This document shows, piece by piece, positions 26,754 through 36,387 of a stretch of DNA of 64,000 nucleotides (the stretch's first letter is position 1; every line of letters begins with the position of its first letter). Location: positions 1-64,000 of the forward strand of contig CAUTYZ010000002.1 in NCBI GenBank assembly GCA_963543015.1, in the 5' to 3' direction. The notes under the pieces were generated by a model that was not told the origin of the DNA, made no database searches, and worked only from the letters and a program-made list of their open reading frames with translations. The DNA comes from Alloscardovia sp963543015 (GTDB lineage: Bacteria > Actinomycetota > Actinomycetes > Actinomycetales > Bifidobacteriaceae). Position numbers and translations under genes: made by a program.

Positions 26754-28184
26754 ATGAAAGTATTGTTCGTTGCTGCTGAAGGTTCACCGTTCGCCAAGGT
26801 GGGTGGCTTGGGTGATGTGATAGGAGCATTGCCTAAATCTCTTGTATCTCGAGGACATGATGTGGCTGTTATGCTGCCATACTATGACGAGATTGCTGCT
26901 CGTTTTGGACGCGACGTGGAAGATGTGACAAGCTTTTTCACGAATGTGGGGTGGCGTCACCAGTACGTCGGCATCAAGAAGCTTGAGCGGTCAGGAGTGA
27001 CATTCTACTTCATCGACAACGAACAATACTTTGCACGCGGTCACGTATATGGAGACTGGGATGATGGCGAGCGTTTTGCTTTCTTCCAATTAGCAGCAGT
27101 AGAAGCTATGGAGAAGATCGGATTCATTCCAGATATTCTTCATGTCAATGATTACCATACAGCGATGATTCCTTTCTTGCTGAAAGAAAAGTATCACTGG
27201 ATTGAAACGTATCGTCCTATCCGAACTGTGCTGACTATCCATAATATGCAATTCCAAGGCGAGTATGATGCAGGAATGCTGGGAGACTTGTTTGGAGTCG
27301 GCCAAGAGCGATACGACGATGGAACTGCTCGCTGGAATGGTCGCTTGAACTGGCTGAAGACGGGTATCCTCTATGCAGATCGCGTCACGACGGTGTCTCC
27401 AAGTTATGCTCGTGAAATTATGACCCCTGAATTCGGATGCGGTCTCGATCAGATACTGCGTATGGAAGCGGGTAAGCTGTCGGGTATAACGAATGGAATT
27501 GATACAGAGCTTTTTAATCCGCATACTGATGCTCGTATCCCATTCCATTTCTCCGTAGATAACCGTTCAGGGAAAAAGGGCGACAAGGAAGCTCTGCAAA
27601 AAAGACTGGGACTTCCTGTCCGCGAGGATGTCCCTGTCTTAGGAATTGTGTCGCGCCTGACTGATCAAAAGGGATTCAATCTTGTCGTCGATGAACTTGG
27701 TTCATTGATTCAGCAGGACATCCAGCTTGTCGTACTTGGTACAGGCTACCCAGAGTATGAGCAGGCATTCTCATGGTTTGCAGCTGAGTATCCCGATAAA
27801 GTGAGTGCTCAGATAACCTTTGATCTTGACTTGGCTCAGCAAATCTATGCGGGGTCGGATATGTTCCTCATGCCAAGTGCCTTTGAACCATGCGGACTGT
27901 CTCAAATGATGGCCATGCGATATGGAAGTATTCCTATCGTTCATGAAGTGGGAGGATTACGCGATACTGTCGAACCATATAACGATGTGTACCATGCAGG
28001 AACAGGCTTCGGATTCGTTGAATTTAGCGGGTATTGGTTCACTCAGACTGTCTTGCACGCTCTGAATATTTTCACACATCAGCCACGTGAATTCGAACAG
28101 ATTCGAACACGTGCCATGAGCGTAGATTTCTCATGGACGAAAGCGAGCGAACAATACGAGCAATTGTATAGTCAACTTGTATAA
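26754..28184 (+). CDS. glgA: Glycogen synthase (ADP-glucose dependent, GT5)
   Basis: Extends alpha-1,4-glucan from ADP-glucose. GT-B fold of family GT5: N-terminal KVGGLGDVIGALPKSL (about 17-32) and VNDYHTAMIPF; C-terminal GIVSRLTDQKG and PSAFEPCGLSQMMAMRYG with the catalytic Glu region. 476 aa, the bacterial GT5 size; many actinobacteria instead use the GT4-type GlgA/GlgM, so this is another Firmicutes-like feature. ATG 26754 starts two bases after the glgD stop, with AGAGGA inside glgD, so translation is coupled. A terminator-like hairpin follows. Confidence 0.95.
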   Translation: MKVLFVAAEGSPFAKVGGLGDVIGALPKSLVSRGHDVAVMLPYYDEIAARFGRDVEDVTSFFTNVGWRHQYVGIKKLERSGVTFYFIDNEQYFARGHVYGDWDDGERFAFFQLAAVEAMEKIGFIPDILHVNDYHTAMIPFLLKEKYHWIETYRPIRTVLTIHNMQFQGEYDAGMLGDLFGVGQERYDDGTARWNGRLNWLKTGILYADRVTTVSPSYAREIMTPEFGCGLDQILRMEAGKLSGITNGIDTELFNPHTDARIPFHFSVDNRSGKKGDKEALQKRLGLPVREDVPVLGIVSRLTDQKGFNLVVDELGSLIQQDIQLVVLGTGYPEYEQAFSWFAAEYPDKVSAQITFDLDLAQQIYAGSDMFLMPSAFEPCGLSQMMAMRYGSIPIVHEVGGLRDTVEPYNDVYHAGTGFGFVEFSGYWFTQTVLHALNIFTHQPREFEQIRTRAMSVDFSWTKASEQYEQLYSQLV

Positions 28185-28197
28185 GAACAGGTGTATA

Positions 28198-28234
28198 AGT
28201 GTGAATGCAGAGCAATGTGTACTCACACTTTTTG
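28198..28234 (+). terminator. Terminator after glgA
   Basis: AAGTGTGA (28198-28205) pairs with TCACACTT (28224-28231), followed by TTT. It would end the glgBCDA transcript and implies a separate promoter for glgP. Confidence 0.7.
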
Positions 28235-28279
28235 TGTTACCTACAGTTCACACATGCACACGTGGTGAATGTAATGATA

Positions 28280-28293
28280 TGTCATATATGACA
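28280..28293. promoter_or_regulatory. Perfect 14-bp palindrome upstream of glgP
   Basis: TGTCATATATGACA is a perfect dyad about 90 bases before the glgP start, between the glgA terminator and glgP. It has the size of a dimeric regulator site. It differs from the palindrome upstream of glgB. No binding protein can be named. Confidence 0.45.
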
Positions 28294-28383
28294 CGCATCC
28301 AGCACGTGAGTATGCAGTGATGAGGTTTGTGAGCATCGAGTTTCTTTATATGAGTTTTTTGTATGAGGGAAGGAAACTAAGCG

Positions 28384-30804
28384 ATGGAATTAACCACCGA
28401 AAAATTTATTCATGATTTTGAATTAACTCTTAACGAGCAGCAGCAAACTGTGCTGTCCACAGCAACTCCATCAGAGCTTTTTGTCGCGTTAGCACATACG
28501 ATTCGCCAGTATTATACGCCGATGTGGATTGAGCGTAATAAAGATTTAAGCGCACATCAAGAAAAGATTGCCTACTATTTTTCCATTGAATTCCTTCCAG
28601 GGCGTATGCTCGAAACTAATCTTTTGAACCTAGGAATTCTTGATGTCGTTAAAAAAAGTTTCCGCGAGCTGGGTCTCGATTTCAATGCTGTCAAGAATGC
28701 CGAACATGATATGGCATTGGGCAATGGCGGTTTGGGTCGTCTTGCAGCCGCATTTATGGATTCTCTGGCAACGACTGGCTACGCAGGATTCGGTAACGGA
28801 TTGCGCTACAAGTATGGCTTGTTTAAGCAGCGTATCGTCAACGGATATCAGGTCGAGCTACCAGATTCATGGTTCGGTTCTATCGGTAACGTGTGGGAAA
28901 CGCGCAAAGATCACGATATTGTAGACGTTCGTTTTTATGGCAACGTCTACATGACCGATACTGGCAACGGAAAACTCAAGCCTGTTTATAACGATGCGCA
29001 AGTTTTGCATGCTGTCCCATACGATGTTCCTCAGCTGGGATACCGCAATGGAATTGTCAATAATTTGCGTTTGTGGGATGTCGAAATTCCTGAAGAATAC
29101 GAATTAAACTATCCAACTATTGAAGATCGTCGTCGTGTCCAAGACATTACAGCAGTCCTGTATCCAGATGATTCGAATGAAGAAGGAAAGCGCTTGCGCC
29201 TTATGCAAGAGTACTTTATGACGTCTGCAGGCTTGCAGACGATCGTTAAGTATTATCTGAAGATGGGTCTTCCACTCGAGCGAATCTACGAGAAGGTATC
29301 CGTTCATATTAATGACACGCATCCAGCTGTAGCTCCAGCAGAATTTATGCGCATTCTGATTGACGATTATGGCATGGAATGGGATGACGCATGGAATGCA
29401 ACTCAAAAGGTCATGAGCTACACGAATCATACGATTTTGTCGGAAGCATTGGAAAAGTGGGATGCAGGACTTTTTGCATACGTTCTTCCACGCGTGTACC
29501 AAATTATCGTCGAAATTGATAACCGATATGTAGCTCAGATGGGCGCTCAAGGAGTGAACTACGAGACTGTCGAAAACACTCGAATTGTGCGCAATGGTCA
29601 GGTTCATATGGCGCATTTGGCAATTATCGGTGGTCATAGTGTCAACGGTGTTGCACAAATTCACACAGAGCTCTTGAAGGAAGATACTCTGCGCGATTTC
29701 TTTACTGTGTCGCCGGAAAAGTTCAACAATAAGACCAACGGTATCGTTCAACGTCGCTGGACGCAGATTGCAGCACCACATTTGTCGGAAACAATCGACA
29801 AGTGGATAGGCACAGGCTGGCGAGATGATATTCATGAGCTCAGGAAGCTGAACGAGTTCGTCGATAATCCTCAAGCTCAATCAGACTTCTGGAATGTCAA
29901 GCAGGAAGCGAAGCAGCGTCTGGCACAGTACATTGAAGAAACTACAGGCGTTCACGTATCTACTGATGCTATCTTCGATGTCCAAGTCAAGCGACTTCAT
30001 GCATACAAGCGTCAGCTCCTTAACGTTATGCATATCATCAAACTGTACTGGGATATCAAGGATAACCCACAGGCAGACTGGACTCCTCGCGTCTTTATCT
30101 TTGGTGCGAAAGCAGCTCCTGGATACCATTTTGCAAAGTCGATTATTAAAATTATCAACGAATTAGCAAACCTCATTAACCATGATGAGGAAATCGGAGA
30201 TAAGCTCAAGGTCGTCTTCCTCGAAAACTACCGAGTGAGCTTGGCTGAACTCATCATTCCAGCAGCAAATATTTCCGAACAGATTTCTCTTGCATCCAAA
30301 GAGGCATCAGGAACATCCAATATGAAGTTCATGATGACGGGTGCTATTACTATGGCTACTCTTGACGGTGCAAATATCGAAATCAAGGATGAAGTCGGCG
30401 ACGATAATATCGTGATTTTCGGCATGGATAAAGATGCTGTATATCGTCACTATGCTGCTCATGATTATTATTCCCGCGGGATTTACGAGAGCAACCCAAT
30501 TATCCATCGTGTCGTCAATACCTTTATCGACGGAACAATTCCAAACTGCCAACGTGAAGGAAGCGAAATCTTTGACGCGCTCGTCACGTATAACGATGAA
30601 TACTTCCTCTTGGAAGATTTCATGTCCTACGTTGAGGCCCAGCAAAAAGTCGCTCAGCTCTATCATGATCGCGCTCGCTGGATGCATATGAGCATGACGA
30701 ATATCGCGAATTCGGATAAATTCACATCCGATGACACCATTCGCCAATACGCTCAAGAGATTTGGCAGCTCAGCCTTCCGAGCGCAGGAAAGCATAGGGA
30801 GTAG
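28384..30804 (+). CDS. glgP: Glycogen/maltodextrin phosphorylase (GT35)
   Basis: Releases glucose-1-phosphate from the non-reducing ends of alpha-1,4-glucans; PLP-dependent and cytoplasmic. Family marks: EFLPGRMLETNLLNLG, HDMALGNGGLGRLAAAF, and the PLP lysine K648 in EASGTSNMKFMMTGA. 806 aa is standard. ATG 28384 follows AGGGAAGGAAA. Placed last in the pulA-glgB-C-D-A-P set as in lactobacilli, but with about 200 bases, a terminator and a palindrome before it, so it may be expressed separately to allow breakdown when synthesis is off. Bounded by a strong hairpin. Confidence 0.95.
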   Translation: MELTTEKFIHDFELTLNEQQQTVLSTATPSELFVALAHTIRQYYTPMWIERNKDLSAHQEKIAYYFSIEFLPGRMLETNLLNLGILDVVKKSFRELGLDFNAVKNAEHDMALGNGGLGRLAAAFMDSLATTGYAGFGNGLRYKYGLFKQRIVNGYQVELPDSWFGSIGNVWETRKDHDIVDVRFYGNVYMTDTGNGKLKPVYNDAQVLHAVPYDVPQLGYRNGIVNNLRLWDVEIPEEYELNYPTIEDRRRVQDITAVLYPDDSNEEGKRLRLMQEYFMTSAGLQTIVKYYLKMGLPLERIYEKVSVHINDTHPAVAPAEFMRILIDDYGMEWDDAWNATQKVMSYTNHTILSEALEKWDAGLFAYVLPRVYQIIVEIDNRYVAQMGAQGVNYETVENTRIVRNGQVHMAHLAIIGGHSVNGVAQIHTELLKEDTLRDFFTVSPEKFNNKTNGIVQRRWTQIAAPHLSETIDKWIGTGWRDDIHELRKLNEFVDNPQAQSDFWNVKQEAKQRLAQYIEETTGVHVSTDAIFDVQVKRLHAYKRQLLNVMHIIKLYWDIKDNPQADWTPRVFIFGAKAAPGYHFAKSIIKIINELANLINHDEEIGDKLKVVFLENYRVSLAELIIPAANISEQISLASKEASGTSNMKFMMTGAITMATLDGANIEIKDEVGDDNIVIFGMDKDAVYRHYAAHDYYSRGIYESNPIIHRVVNTFIDGTIPNCQREGSEIFDALVTYNDEYFLLEDFMSYVEAQQKVAQLYHDRARWMHMSMTNIANSDKFTSDDTIRQYAQEIWQLSLPSAGKHRE

Positions 30805-30899
30805 GTGCAGCTGAGAGCGCGGCAGCTAAGATTGCGACAGCTGTGAGAAGGTAGCTGTGAGAAGATGCTGAGAAGATAGCGCAGGCAGTGCATAGATGC

Positions 30900-30943
30900 G
30901 AAAGCCCAAACGGTCATGTCACATGATGTGCGTTTGGGCTTTC
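30900..30943 (+). terminator. Terminator-like hairpin after glgP
   Basis: GAAAGCCCAAACG (30900-30912) pairs perfectly over 13 bp with CGTTTGGGCTTTC (30931-30943). Only a short T stretch is present, inside the stem's end, so it may work in either direction. Confidence 0.75.
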
Positions 30944-31186
30944 CTCATACGTAATGACATACGTGATGAATTGTGTTGTCGACGTTCGTGAAAGATTTCT
31001 TTGCTCTCTGTGCGGATACACACGCAAAATTACACGACTAAGCATCGCTAGCGCACGAGCGCGTATAGGTTCGTGGTATAACTGATGTGCAGGAAATTAT
31101 GAGAGAAAAATCATAGGTGGATGTGCATGCATTCGGTCAGTTGGAAAGAATGCAGATAGGGCAGTAGGTAGGAGTCGGTTAATTTT
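30944..31186. other. Intergenic region between glgP terminator and acetyltransferase
   Basis: Together with 30805-30899 (a purine-rich stretch with several short GCAGCTGTGAGAAG-like direct repeats) this makes about 380 bases without a gene. It should hold the acetyltransferase promoter, but no clear boxes are seen. Confidence 0.4.
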
Positions 31187-31708
31187 ATGAGCGATTTTAT
31201 TATTCGTGATGCTGTCGATAACGATATCGAGGCGATTACCCGTATCTATAATGAAGCAGTCGTGCATGGTGGATCTACTGCTGATATTGAGCCACGAACG
31301 GTCGAGCAGCGTCGAGAATGGGTTAATTCTCACGAGCCTCGCGCGAATTATCCGGTAGTTGTTTTGGAAGTGGGCGAGGGCGATGATGCTCAAATAGCGG
31401 GCTTTGCATCATTGTCGCAGTACCGCAATCGTGCTGGATACGATGGAGTTGTGGAAATTAGTTACTACGTATCAGGGCAATGGCAGCATCGTGGCTATGG
31501 AACTGCATTGCTGACTTGGCTGGAATCCGCTGCACGCGAACGAGGTTTTCGACAGCTTGTTGCTACAATTTTTGCAGATAATAAGGGAAGTACAGCATTG
31601 ATGCGTTCCTTTGGATATACGCGTTATGGGTTGCTTCCAAAGGCCGCATTTAATGAGAAATTGAATCTCTTTTATGATGTAGCGTATTGGTATAAGGACA
31701 TGGATTAA
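31187..31708 (+). CDS. GNAT acetyltransferase, phosphinothricin acetyltransferase-like
   Basis: Acetyl-CoA dependent N-acetyltransferase of 173 aa covering the whole GNAT fold. The N-terminus FIIRDAVDNDIEAITRIYNEAV, the EISYYVSGQWQHRGYGTALL coenzyme-A loop (Q/RxxGxG as QHRGYG), and DNKGSTALMRSFGY are typical of the PAT/YwnH subgroup. These enzymes acetylate methionine sulfoximine, phosphinothricin or related small amines; the natural substrate here is unknown. Stand-alone gene with large gaps on both sides. Confidence 0.83.
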   Translation: MSDFIIRDAVDNDIEAITRIYNEAVVHGGSTADIEPRTVEQRREWVNSHEPRANYPVVVLEVGEGDDAQIAGFASLSQYRNRAGYDGVVEISYYVSGQWQHRGYGTALLTWLESAARERGFRQLVATIFADNKGSTALMRSFGYTRYGLLPKAAFNEKLNLFYDVAYWYKDMD

Positions 31709-32193
31709 CCGGCAACGTGTATGGGTTAACAGACGACGGGCAGCTCTTATATCGTATAGGTATCGTGTAGGTATCCTATAGGGGCATCAAGCCGGTCACT
31801 TACCCGGTCACTAGGACAGTCGCTCAGCCTGTCACTAAGTTGGTTACTTAGCCAGCGTGCGGTCAGCTACACTGCACCGAGGTTATGCCTTAAGGTGCGT
31901 GCGCTGATGTTTACGTGACGGGGTGTACGCGCTCAGCGGTGCAGATGGCTGTGAGGCTTACAGATAACTGTGAGAAAGCGGCAGCACTGTTATGACATGC
32001 TGACATAACAGTGCGAAAAAGACAGTATTGAGAGATGGTGTGAGGAAGATAGTGCTGAGAATACAGTGCTGAGAAGGCGACACCGGCACGATACGCATCC
32101 GTGGTGCAAAACGCGCGGTGAATTGTACGAGAATGTACGACCTGATGAGACGATACAGTGGAAACGCTGAAGAATAACGAGGGGAGCGGAAGC
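31709..32193. other. Intergenic region upstream of pth, with inverted repeat
   Basis: 485 bases without a gene. It contains short direct repeats of the GTATCGTATAG kind (31750-31780), GTCACTTA/GTCACTAA-like repeats (31794-31850), and a perfect 11-bp inverted repeat GCACTGTTATG / CATAACAGTGC at 31984-32014 with a 9-base loop and no T run. A GTG at 32158 in frame with pth is not supported as a start. Promoter of pth-mfd expected here. Confidence 0.55.
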
Positions 32194-32793
32194 ATGGCTT
32201 CAGATTTTTGGCTTATCGTAGGGCTTGGAAACCCTGGAAAGAAGTATGAGGGCACTCGTCACAATATGGGATTCATGGCTGCAGACGTTCTTGCTGAACG
32301 CTGGTCAGTGAATCTGAGCGACCATAAAGGTCTTGCGATGCTTGGTAAGGGAATGATGAATCTTAACGGTCAGTCCGTTAAGTTTTTCTTGGCAAAGCCT
32401 TTGACCTACATGAATGATTCGGGTAATGCGGTCGCGTCCATTTGCTCGTATTACTCAATTGATCCATCACATGTGATTGTTATGCATGACGATATGGACC
32501 TCGATTTTGGTCGCATGAAAATCAAGGCAGGCGGTTCAGCTGGCGGTCACAATGGCATCAAGTCTATCGATCGAGCCCTAGGGACTTCTCAGTATGCCCG
32601 TGTTCGCCTAGGGGTAGGACATGCGGCCCGAGGCGCTCATGCTCACGAGAATACAGTGAATTGGGTGCTGGGCGGATTCAACGCGGCTCAGCGCAAGGAG
32701 CTGGACGAGTTCTTGATGGATGGTGCGGATGCGGTGGAAACGCTGGTGACTAGCGGATTGCAGAAGACGCAGGAGAAGTTTAATGGCCGATAG
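32194..32793 (+). CDS. pth: Peptidyl-tRNA hydrolase
   Basis: Releases tRNA from peptidyl-tRNA that falls off ribosomes. Family signatures: IVGLGNPGKKYEGTRHNMGF (catalytic His in TRHN), KPLTYMNDSG, and MHDDMDLDFG with GGSAGGHNGIKS. 199 aa is normal. ATG 32194 follows GGGGAGCGGA. The end overlaps mfd by 11 bases, a pth-mfd pairing also common in Bacillus and actinobacteria. Confidence 0.95.
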   Translation: MASDFWLIVGLGNPGKKYEGTRHNMGFMAADVLAERWSVNLSDHKGLAMLGKGMMNLNGQSVKFFLAKPLTYMNDSGNAVASICSYYSIDPSHVIVMHDDMDLDFGRMKIKAGGSAGGHNGIKSIDRALGTSQYARVRLGVGHAARGAHAHENTVNWVLGGFNAAQRKELDEFLMDGADAVETLVTSGLQKTQEKFNGR

Positions 32794-35700
32794 ATTCAGC
32801 TTGTATGGCACATTAACCGATGCTGAATCCATGCTGGCACATTCTCAAACCTTTGAGGATATAGCCCGTAGCGCGAATGATATCAATGACACGATTCGTC
32901 GTATTGGTGCAGTGCAGGGAATTCGCGCTGCATTAGAAGCGCATTTGGCTCACAATACTGACAAACCATTACTTGTCGTTGTTTCTTCAGGGCGACTTGC
33001 AGCACAAACTGCTGAGGAAATCCGATCATGGTATAGCGGAAATCCGCAGGATATTGGTGTCTTAGATGCGTGGGAAACCTTGCCGCATGAACGTTTGAGC
33101 CCACGTGCAGATACTGTGGCTCGACGCATGGCAATTTTCTGTAGGCTTGTCCATCCTGATGCGAGTATCCCAGAGCTTGGGCCGCTCAAAGTTGTCGTTA
33201 TGCCTGTGCGCTCTCTGATTCAACCAATTGTTTCGGGAGTGTATGATATCGAACCGCTTATTTTTAAGCGTTCGATGATGATGAATATGGATGATGCCAT
33301 TTCGCGACTTATCGAGCACGCATACACGCGTTCGGAACTCGTTATGGAACGTGGTGAATTTGCGGTTCGCGGTGGCATTCTTGATGTTTTTCCTCCGACA
33401 GCTCCTCATCCTGTACGTATCGACTTCTTTGGCGATGAGATTGACGAAATCCATGAATTCCATGCATCGGATCAGCGTACATATGGCGATAATCTCGACA
33501 GTGTGTGGGCGACAGCATGCCGTGAAATTCCATTAACAGATGACGTGCGAGCACGAGCACATGAGCTTATCGGTTCCATTGATAACGCAGACGATATGCT
33601 CGAATCCATCGCTCAAGGTATTCCTGTCGAAGGTATGGAATCGCTAATCCCAGCTCTTATCGATGACGTCGTACCGGTGTATTCGTTATTCCCTCCAGAA
33701 AGCGTTGTGCTTATTCATGATGAAGAGCGCATCCGCCGAGCTGCAGAGGATCTGAATAAAACTGCTCAAGAATTTCTTGCTGCAAGCTGGCATGTAGCTG
33801 CATCGCGTGGTGCTTCGGAAGTACCTATTAGCTTTGATAAGTCCAGCTTTATCGATTTCGATGATGTTCTCGCAGCATGTGAATCACGGCGTGACCATGT
33901 ATGGATGGTGACTGATTTTGGCGTGGACGACTCTGTGGAGGGAAATGTTTCCCTCTCAGCGACACAGCCAGACGAGTATCGAGGTGACGAGAAACGGGCA
34001 CAACAGGGGATTGAGGTGCTCGTGTCCCAAGGCATGCGCATTATCGTCACGTGTGCGGCGACGGGTATTTTAGCTCGTTTACAGCGCATACTCAGTCAGA
34101 CTCAGGCGGATACCTCTCGCATCGATTTCGTGCTCTCTCATGCGTCTAGTGGATTTATTGATGACAAATCGCATCTTGCTCTTTTGACAGAGAAGGACAT
34201 TACAGGTCGGTCATCAGTTGCTGCGCAAACGCGTACTCCATCGAGACGGCAAAAGGCAATTGACCTCGTCGAGCTCAAGCCGGGAGATTTTGTCGTTCAC
34301 GAGCAGCACGGTATCGGACGTTTCGTCGAACTACAACAACGTATGGTTGGCTTGGGAAATGCTCGCAGCCAGCGTGAATACGTTGTGCTCGAGTATGCAT
34401 CGAGCAAACGAGGCGCACCGAATGACAAACTTTTCGTGCCTGCGGATCAGCTCGATCAGTTAAGCAAATATATCGGGGCTGAAATTCCGAAACTCAATAA
34501 ATTGGGCGGATCTGACTGGGCGTCGACAAAGGCAAAAGCACGCAAAAAGGTCAAGGAAATTGCTCAGGACTTAGTTGCCTTGTATTCTGCACGTCAACGG
34601 ACTCAAGGTTTTGCGTTTAGTCCGGATAGCCCATGGCAGCGTGAATTGGAAGAGGCGTTCCCATATCAGGAGACACCAGATCAGTTGACGACAATTGACG
34701 ATGTTAAAAGGGATATGGAAAAGCCAATTCCTATGGATCGTCTCATTTGTGGTGATGTCGGTTTCGGAAAGACGGAAATTGCGATTCGAGCAGCCTTTAA
34801 GGCCGTTCAAGATTCAAAGCAAGTCGCAGTTCTCGTGCCGACGACTCTTTTGGCTCAGCAGCATTATGAGACTTTTACATCTCGATACGATGGTTTCCCT
34901 GTCAAAGTCGCTATTATGAGTCGTTTCCAAACGGCAAAAGAGCTCAAGAAAACCATTGAAGATATCGAGTCCGGTGCAGTGGATGTCGTTATCGGCACGC
35001 ATAAATTGCTTAATCCGGCAATTAAATTCAAAGACTTGGGACTTGTCATTATTGATGAGGAGCAGCGTTTCGGCGTCGAGCATAAAGAAACGCTTAAGGC
35101 TTTGCGTACCAATGTGGATGTGCTGTCCTTATCAGCGACACCTATTCCGCGTACTTTGGAAATGTCTATCACGGGTCTTCGTGAAATGTCGACATTAGCT
35201 ACGCCTCCTGAGGACCGCTTACCTGTGCTTACATATGTCGGAGCGTATGAAGATGCACAAGTCATTGCTGCTGTCCGTCGCGAAATTTTGCGTGAAGGGC
35301 AGGTCTTCTATGTGCATAATCGCGTACAAGATATCGAAAAACAGGCTCAAAAGATTCGTGGTCTCATTCCTGAAGCTCGTGTAGCAACTGCACACGGAAA
35401 AATGAGTGAGAAGCAGCTGGACTTGGTGATTCAAGGGTTCTGGAACCGAGAAATTGATGTCCTTGTCTGCACGACAATTGTCGAAACGGGACTGGATATT
35501 TCCAATGCGAATACTCTTATCGTTGATCGAGCTGATCGTTTCGGATTGTCTCAGCTTCATCAGTTGCGCGGACGTGTGGGCCGCGGTCGAGAACGCGCTT
35601 ACGCATACTTCCTGTACGATGCATCCAAGACTATGACTCAGACAGCTCATGATCGCTTAAGTACTATTGCGCAAAATACGCAGTTAGGTGCGGGCTACGA

Positions 35701-36331
35701 TGTGGCGATGAAGGATTTGGAGCTACGTGGCACAGGTAATTTGCTGGGCGGTGAGCAGTCCGGGCATATCGAAGGTGTCGGATTCGACCTTTATGTACGC
35801 ATGGTGTCTGAAGCCGTTATGGAATATAAAGAACCAGAGCGTAAGGAAAGCGTTGCAGTCTCCATCGATCTTCCTGTCGAAGCATCTATCCCGCAAAGCT
35901 ATATCGATTCGGATAAGCTGCGTTTGGAAGCATATCGAAAGATTGCTGCCGCACGTACAGAAGAAGAATTCGCGGATATTCGAAGCGAACTCGCCGATCG
36001 TTATGGAAATCTTCCACATGAATTGGGAACTTTGTTTGATGTCGCACGATTGCGCTCGCGAGCGCGCGATATGGGTATTACGGACTTGATTGCTCAAGGC
36101 AAGAATATTCGCATTGTCGGCATTGATCCACAAGATTCCGTCATGCTGCGATTAAAGCGCATTTACAAGACCGTTCAGTATCGTCCGGTGACTCATACGT
36201 TGATTATCCCAACGCCATTCCAAGGACTTTTGGGACAACCAGCTATGGCGACAGATGATGTACTGGCATGGACGAACCAATTGTTGGACGATTTAGAGTG
36301 GAAACACGGTTCGCCATCAGTTCGTTCTTAG
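32783..36331 (+). CDS. mfd: Transcription-repair coupling factor Mfd
   Basis: ATP-dependent translocase that removes RNA polymerase stalled at lesions and recruits UvrA. The 1182-aa protein has the UvrB-like N-terminal region, the CarD-like RNA-polymerase-binding domain (LKPGDFVVHEQHGIGRFV, about residues 493-510), the helicase core with Walker A GDVGFGKTE (near residue 655), Walker B DEEQRFG (near 758), SATPIPRT, GRVGRGRERAYAY, and the C-terminal TRCF domain. ATG 32783 lies inside the last codons of pth, so translation is coupled. No missing motif seen. Confidence 0.96.
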   Translation: MADRFSLYGTLTDAESMLAHSQTFEDIARSANDINDTIRRIGAVQGIRAALEAHLAHNTDKPLLVVVSSGRLAAQTAEEIRSWYSGNPQDIGVLDAWETLPHERLSPRADTVARRMAIFCRLVHPDASIPELGPLKVVVMPVRSLIQPIVSGVYDIEPLIFKRSMMMNMDDAISRLIEHAYTRSELVMERGEFAVRGGILDVFPPTAPHPVRIDFFGDEIDEIHEFHASDQRTYGDNLDSVWATACREIPLTDDVRARAHELIGSIDNADDMLESIAQGIPVEGMESLIPALIDDVVPVYSLFPPESVVLIHDEERIRRAAEDLNKTAQEFLAASWHVAASRGASEVPISFDKSSFIDFDDVLAACESRRDHVWMVTDFGVDDSVEGNVSLSATQPDEYRGDEKRAQQGIEVLVSQGMRIIVTCAATGILARLQRILSQTQADTSRIDFVLSHASSGFIDDKSHLALLTEKDITGRSSVAAQTRTPSRRQKAIDLVELKPGDFVVHEQHGIGRFVELQQRMVGLGNARSQREYVVLEYASSKRGAPNDKLFVPADQLDQLSKYIGAEIPKLNKLGGSDWASTKAKARKKVKEIAQDLVALYSARQRTQGFAFSPDSPWQRELEEAFPYQETPDQLTTIDDVKRDMEKPIPMDRLICGDVGFGKTEIAIRAAFKAVQDSKQVAVLVPTTLLAQQHYETFTSRYDGFPVKVAIMSRFQTAKELKKTIEDIESGAVDVVIGTHKLLNPAIKFKDLGLVIIDEEQRFGVEHKETLKALRTNVDVLSLSATPIPRTLEMSITGLREMSTLATPPEDRLPVLTYVGAYEDAQVIAAVRREILREGQVFYVHNRVQDIEKQAQKIRGLIPEARVATAHGKMSEKQLDLVIQGFWNREIDVLVCTTIVETGLDISNANTLIVDRADRFGLSQLHQLRGRVGRGRERAYAYFLYDASKTMTQTAHDRLSTIAQNTQLGAGYDVAMKDLELRGTGNLLGGEQSGHIEGVGFDLYVRMVSEAVMEYKEPERKESVAVSIDLPVEASIPQSYIDSDKLRLEAYRKIAAARTEEEFADIRSELADRYGNLPHELGTLFDVARLRSRARDMGITDLIAQGKNIRIVGIDPQDSVMLRLKRIYKTVQYRPVTHTLIIPTPFQGLLGQPAMATDDVLAWTNQLLDDLEWKHGSPSVRS

Positions 36332-36351
36332 TCCAATAAAACTATTATTGT

Positions 36352-36367
36352 TGTGAGTGAAATCACA
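36352..36367. promoter_or_regulatory. CRP/GlxR-type palindrome upstream of eno
   Basis: TGTGA-GTGAAA-TCACA matches the CRP/GlxR consensus (TGTGA-N6-TCACA) exactly, and the arms extend one more base pair each way beyond it on both sides. It lies 20 bases before the eno GTG start. A plausible -10, TATTAT, sits at 36344-36349, so the site would overlap the transcript start. It may alternatively be a small RNA hairpin after mfd. Confidence 0.5.
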
Positions 36368-36387
36368 ACCTAGTTAAAGGAGTAGTT

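Noticed and set aside
31984..32014. Inverted repeat upstream of pth considered as a terminator or riboswitch
   Set aside because: No T run on either strand and no further conserved structure; reported only as an inverted repeat in the intergenic entry.
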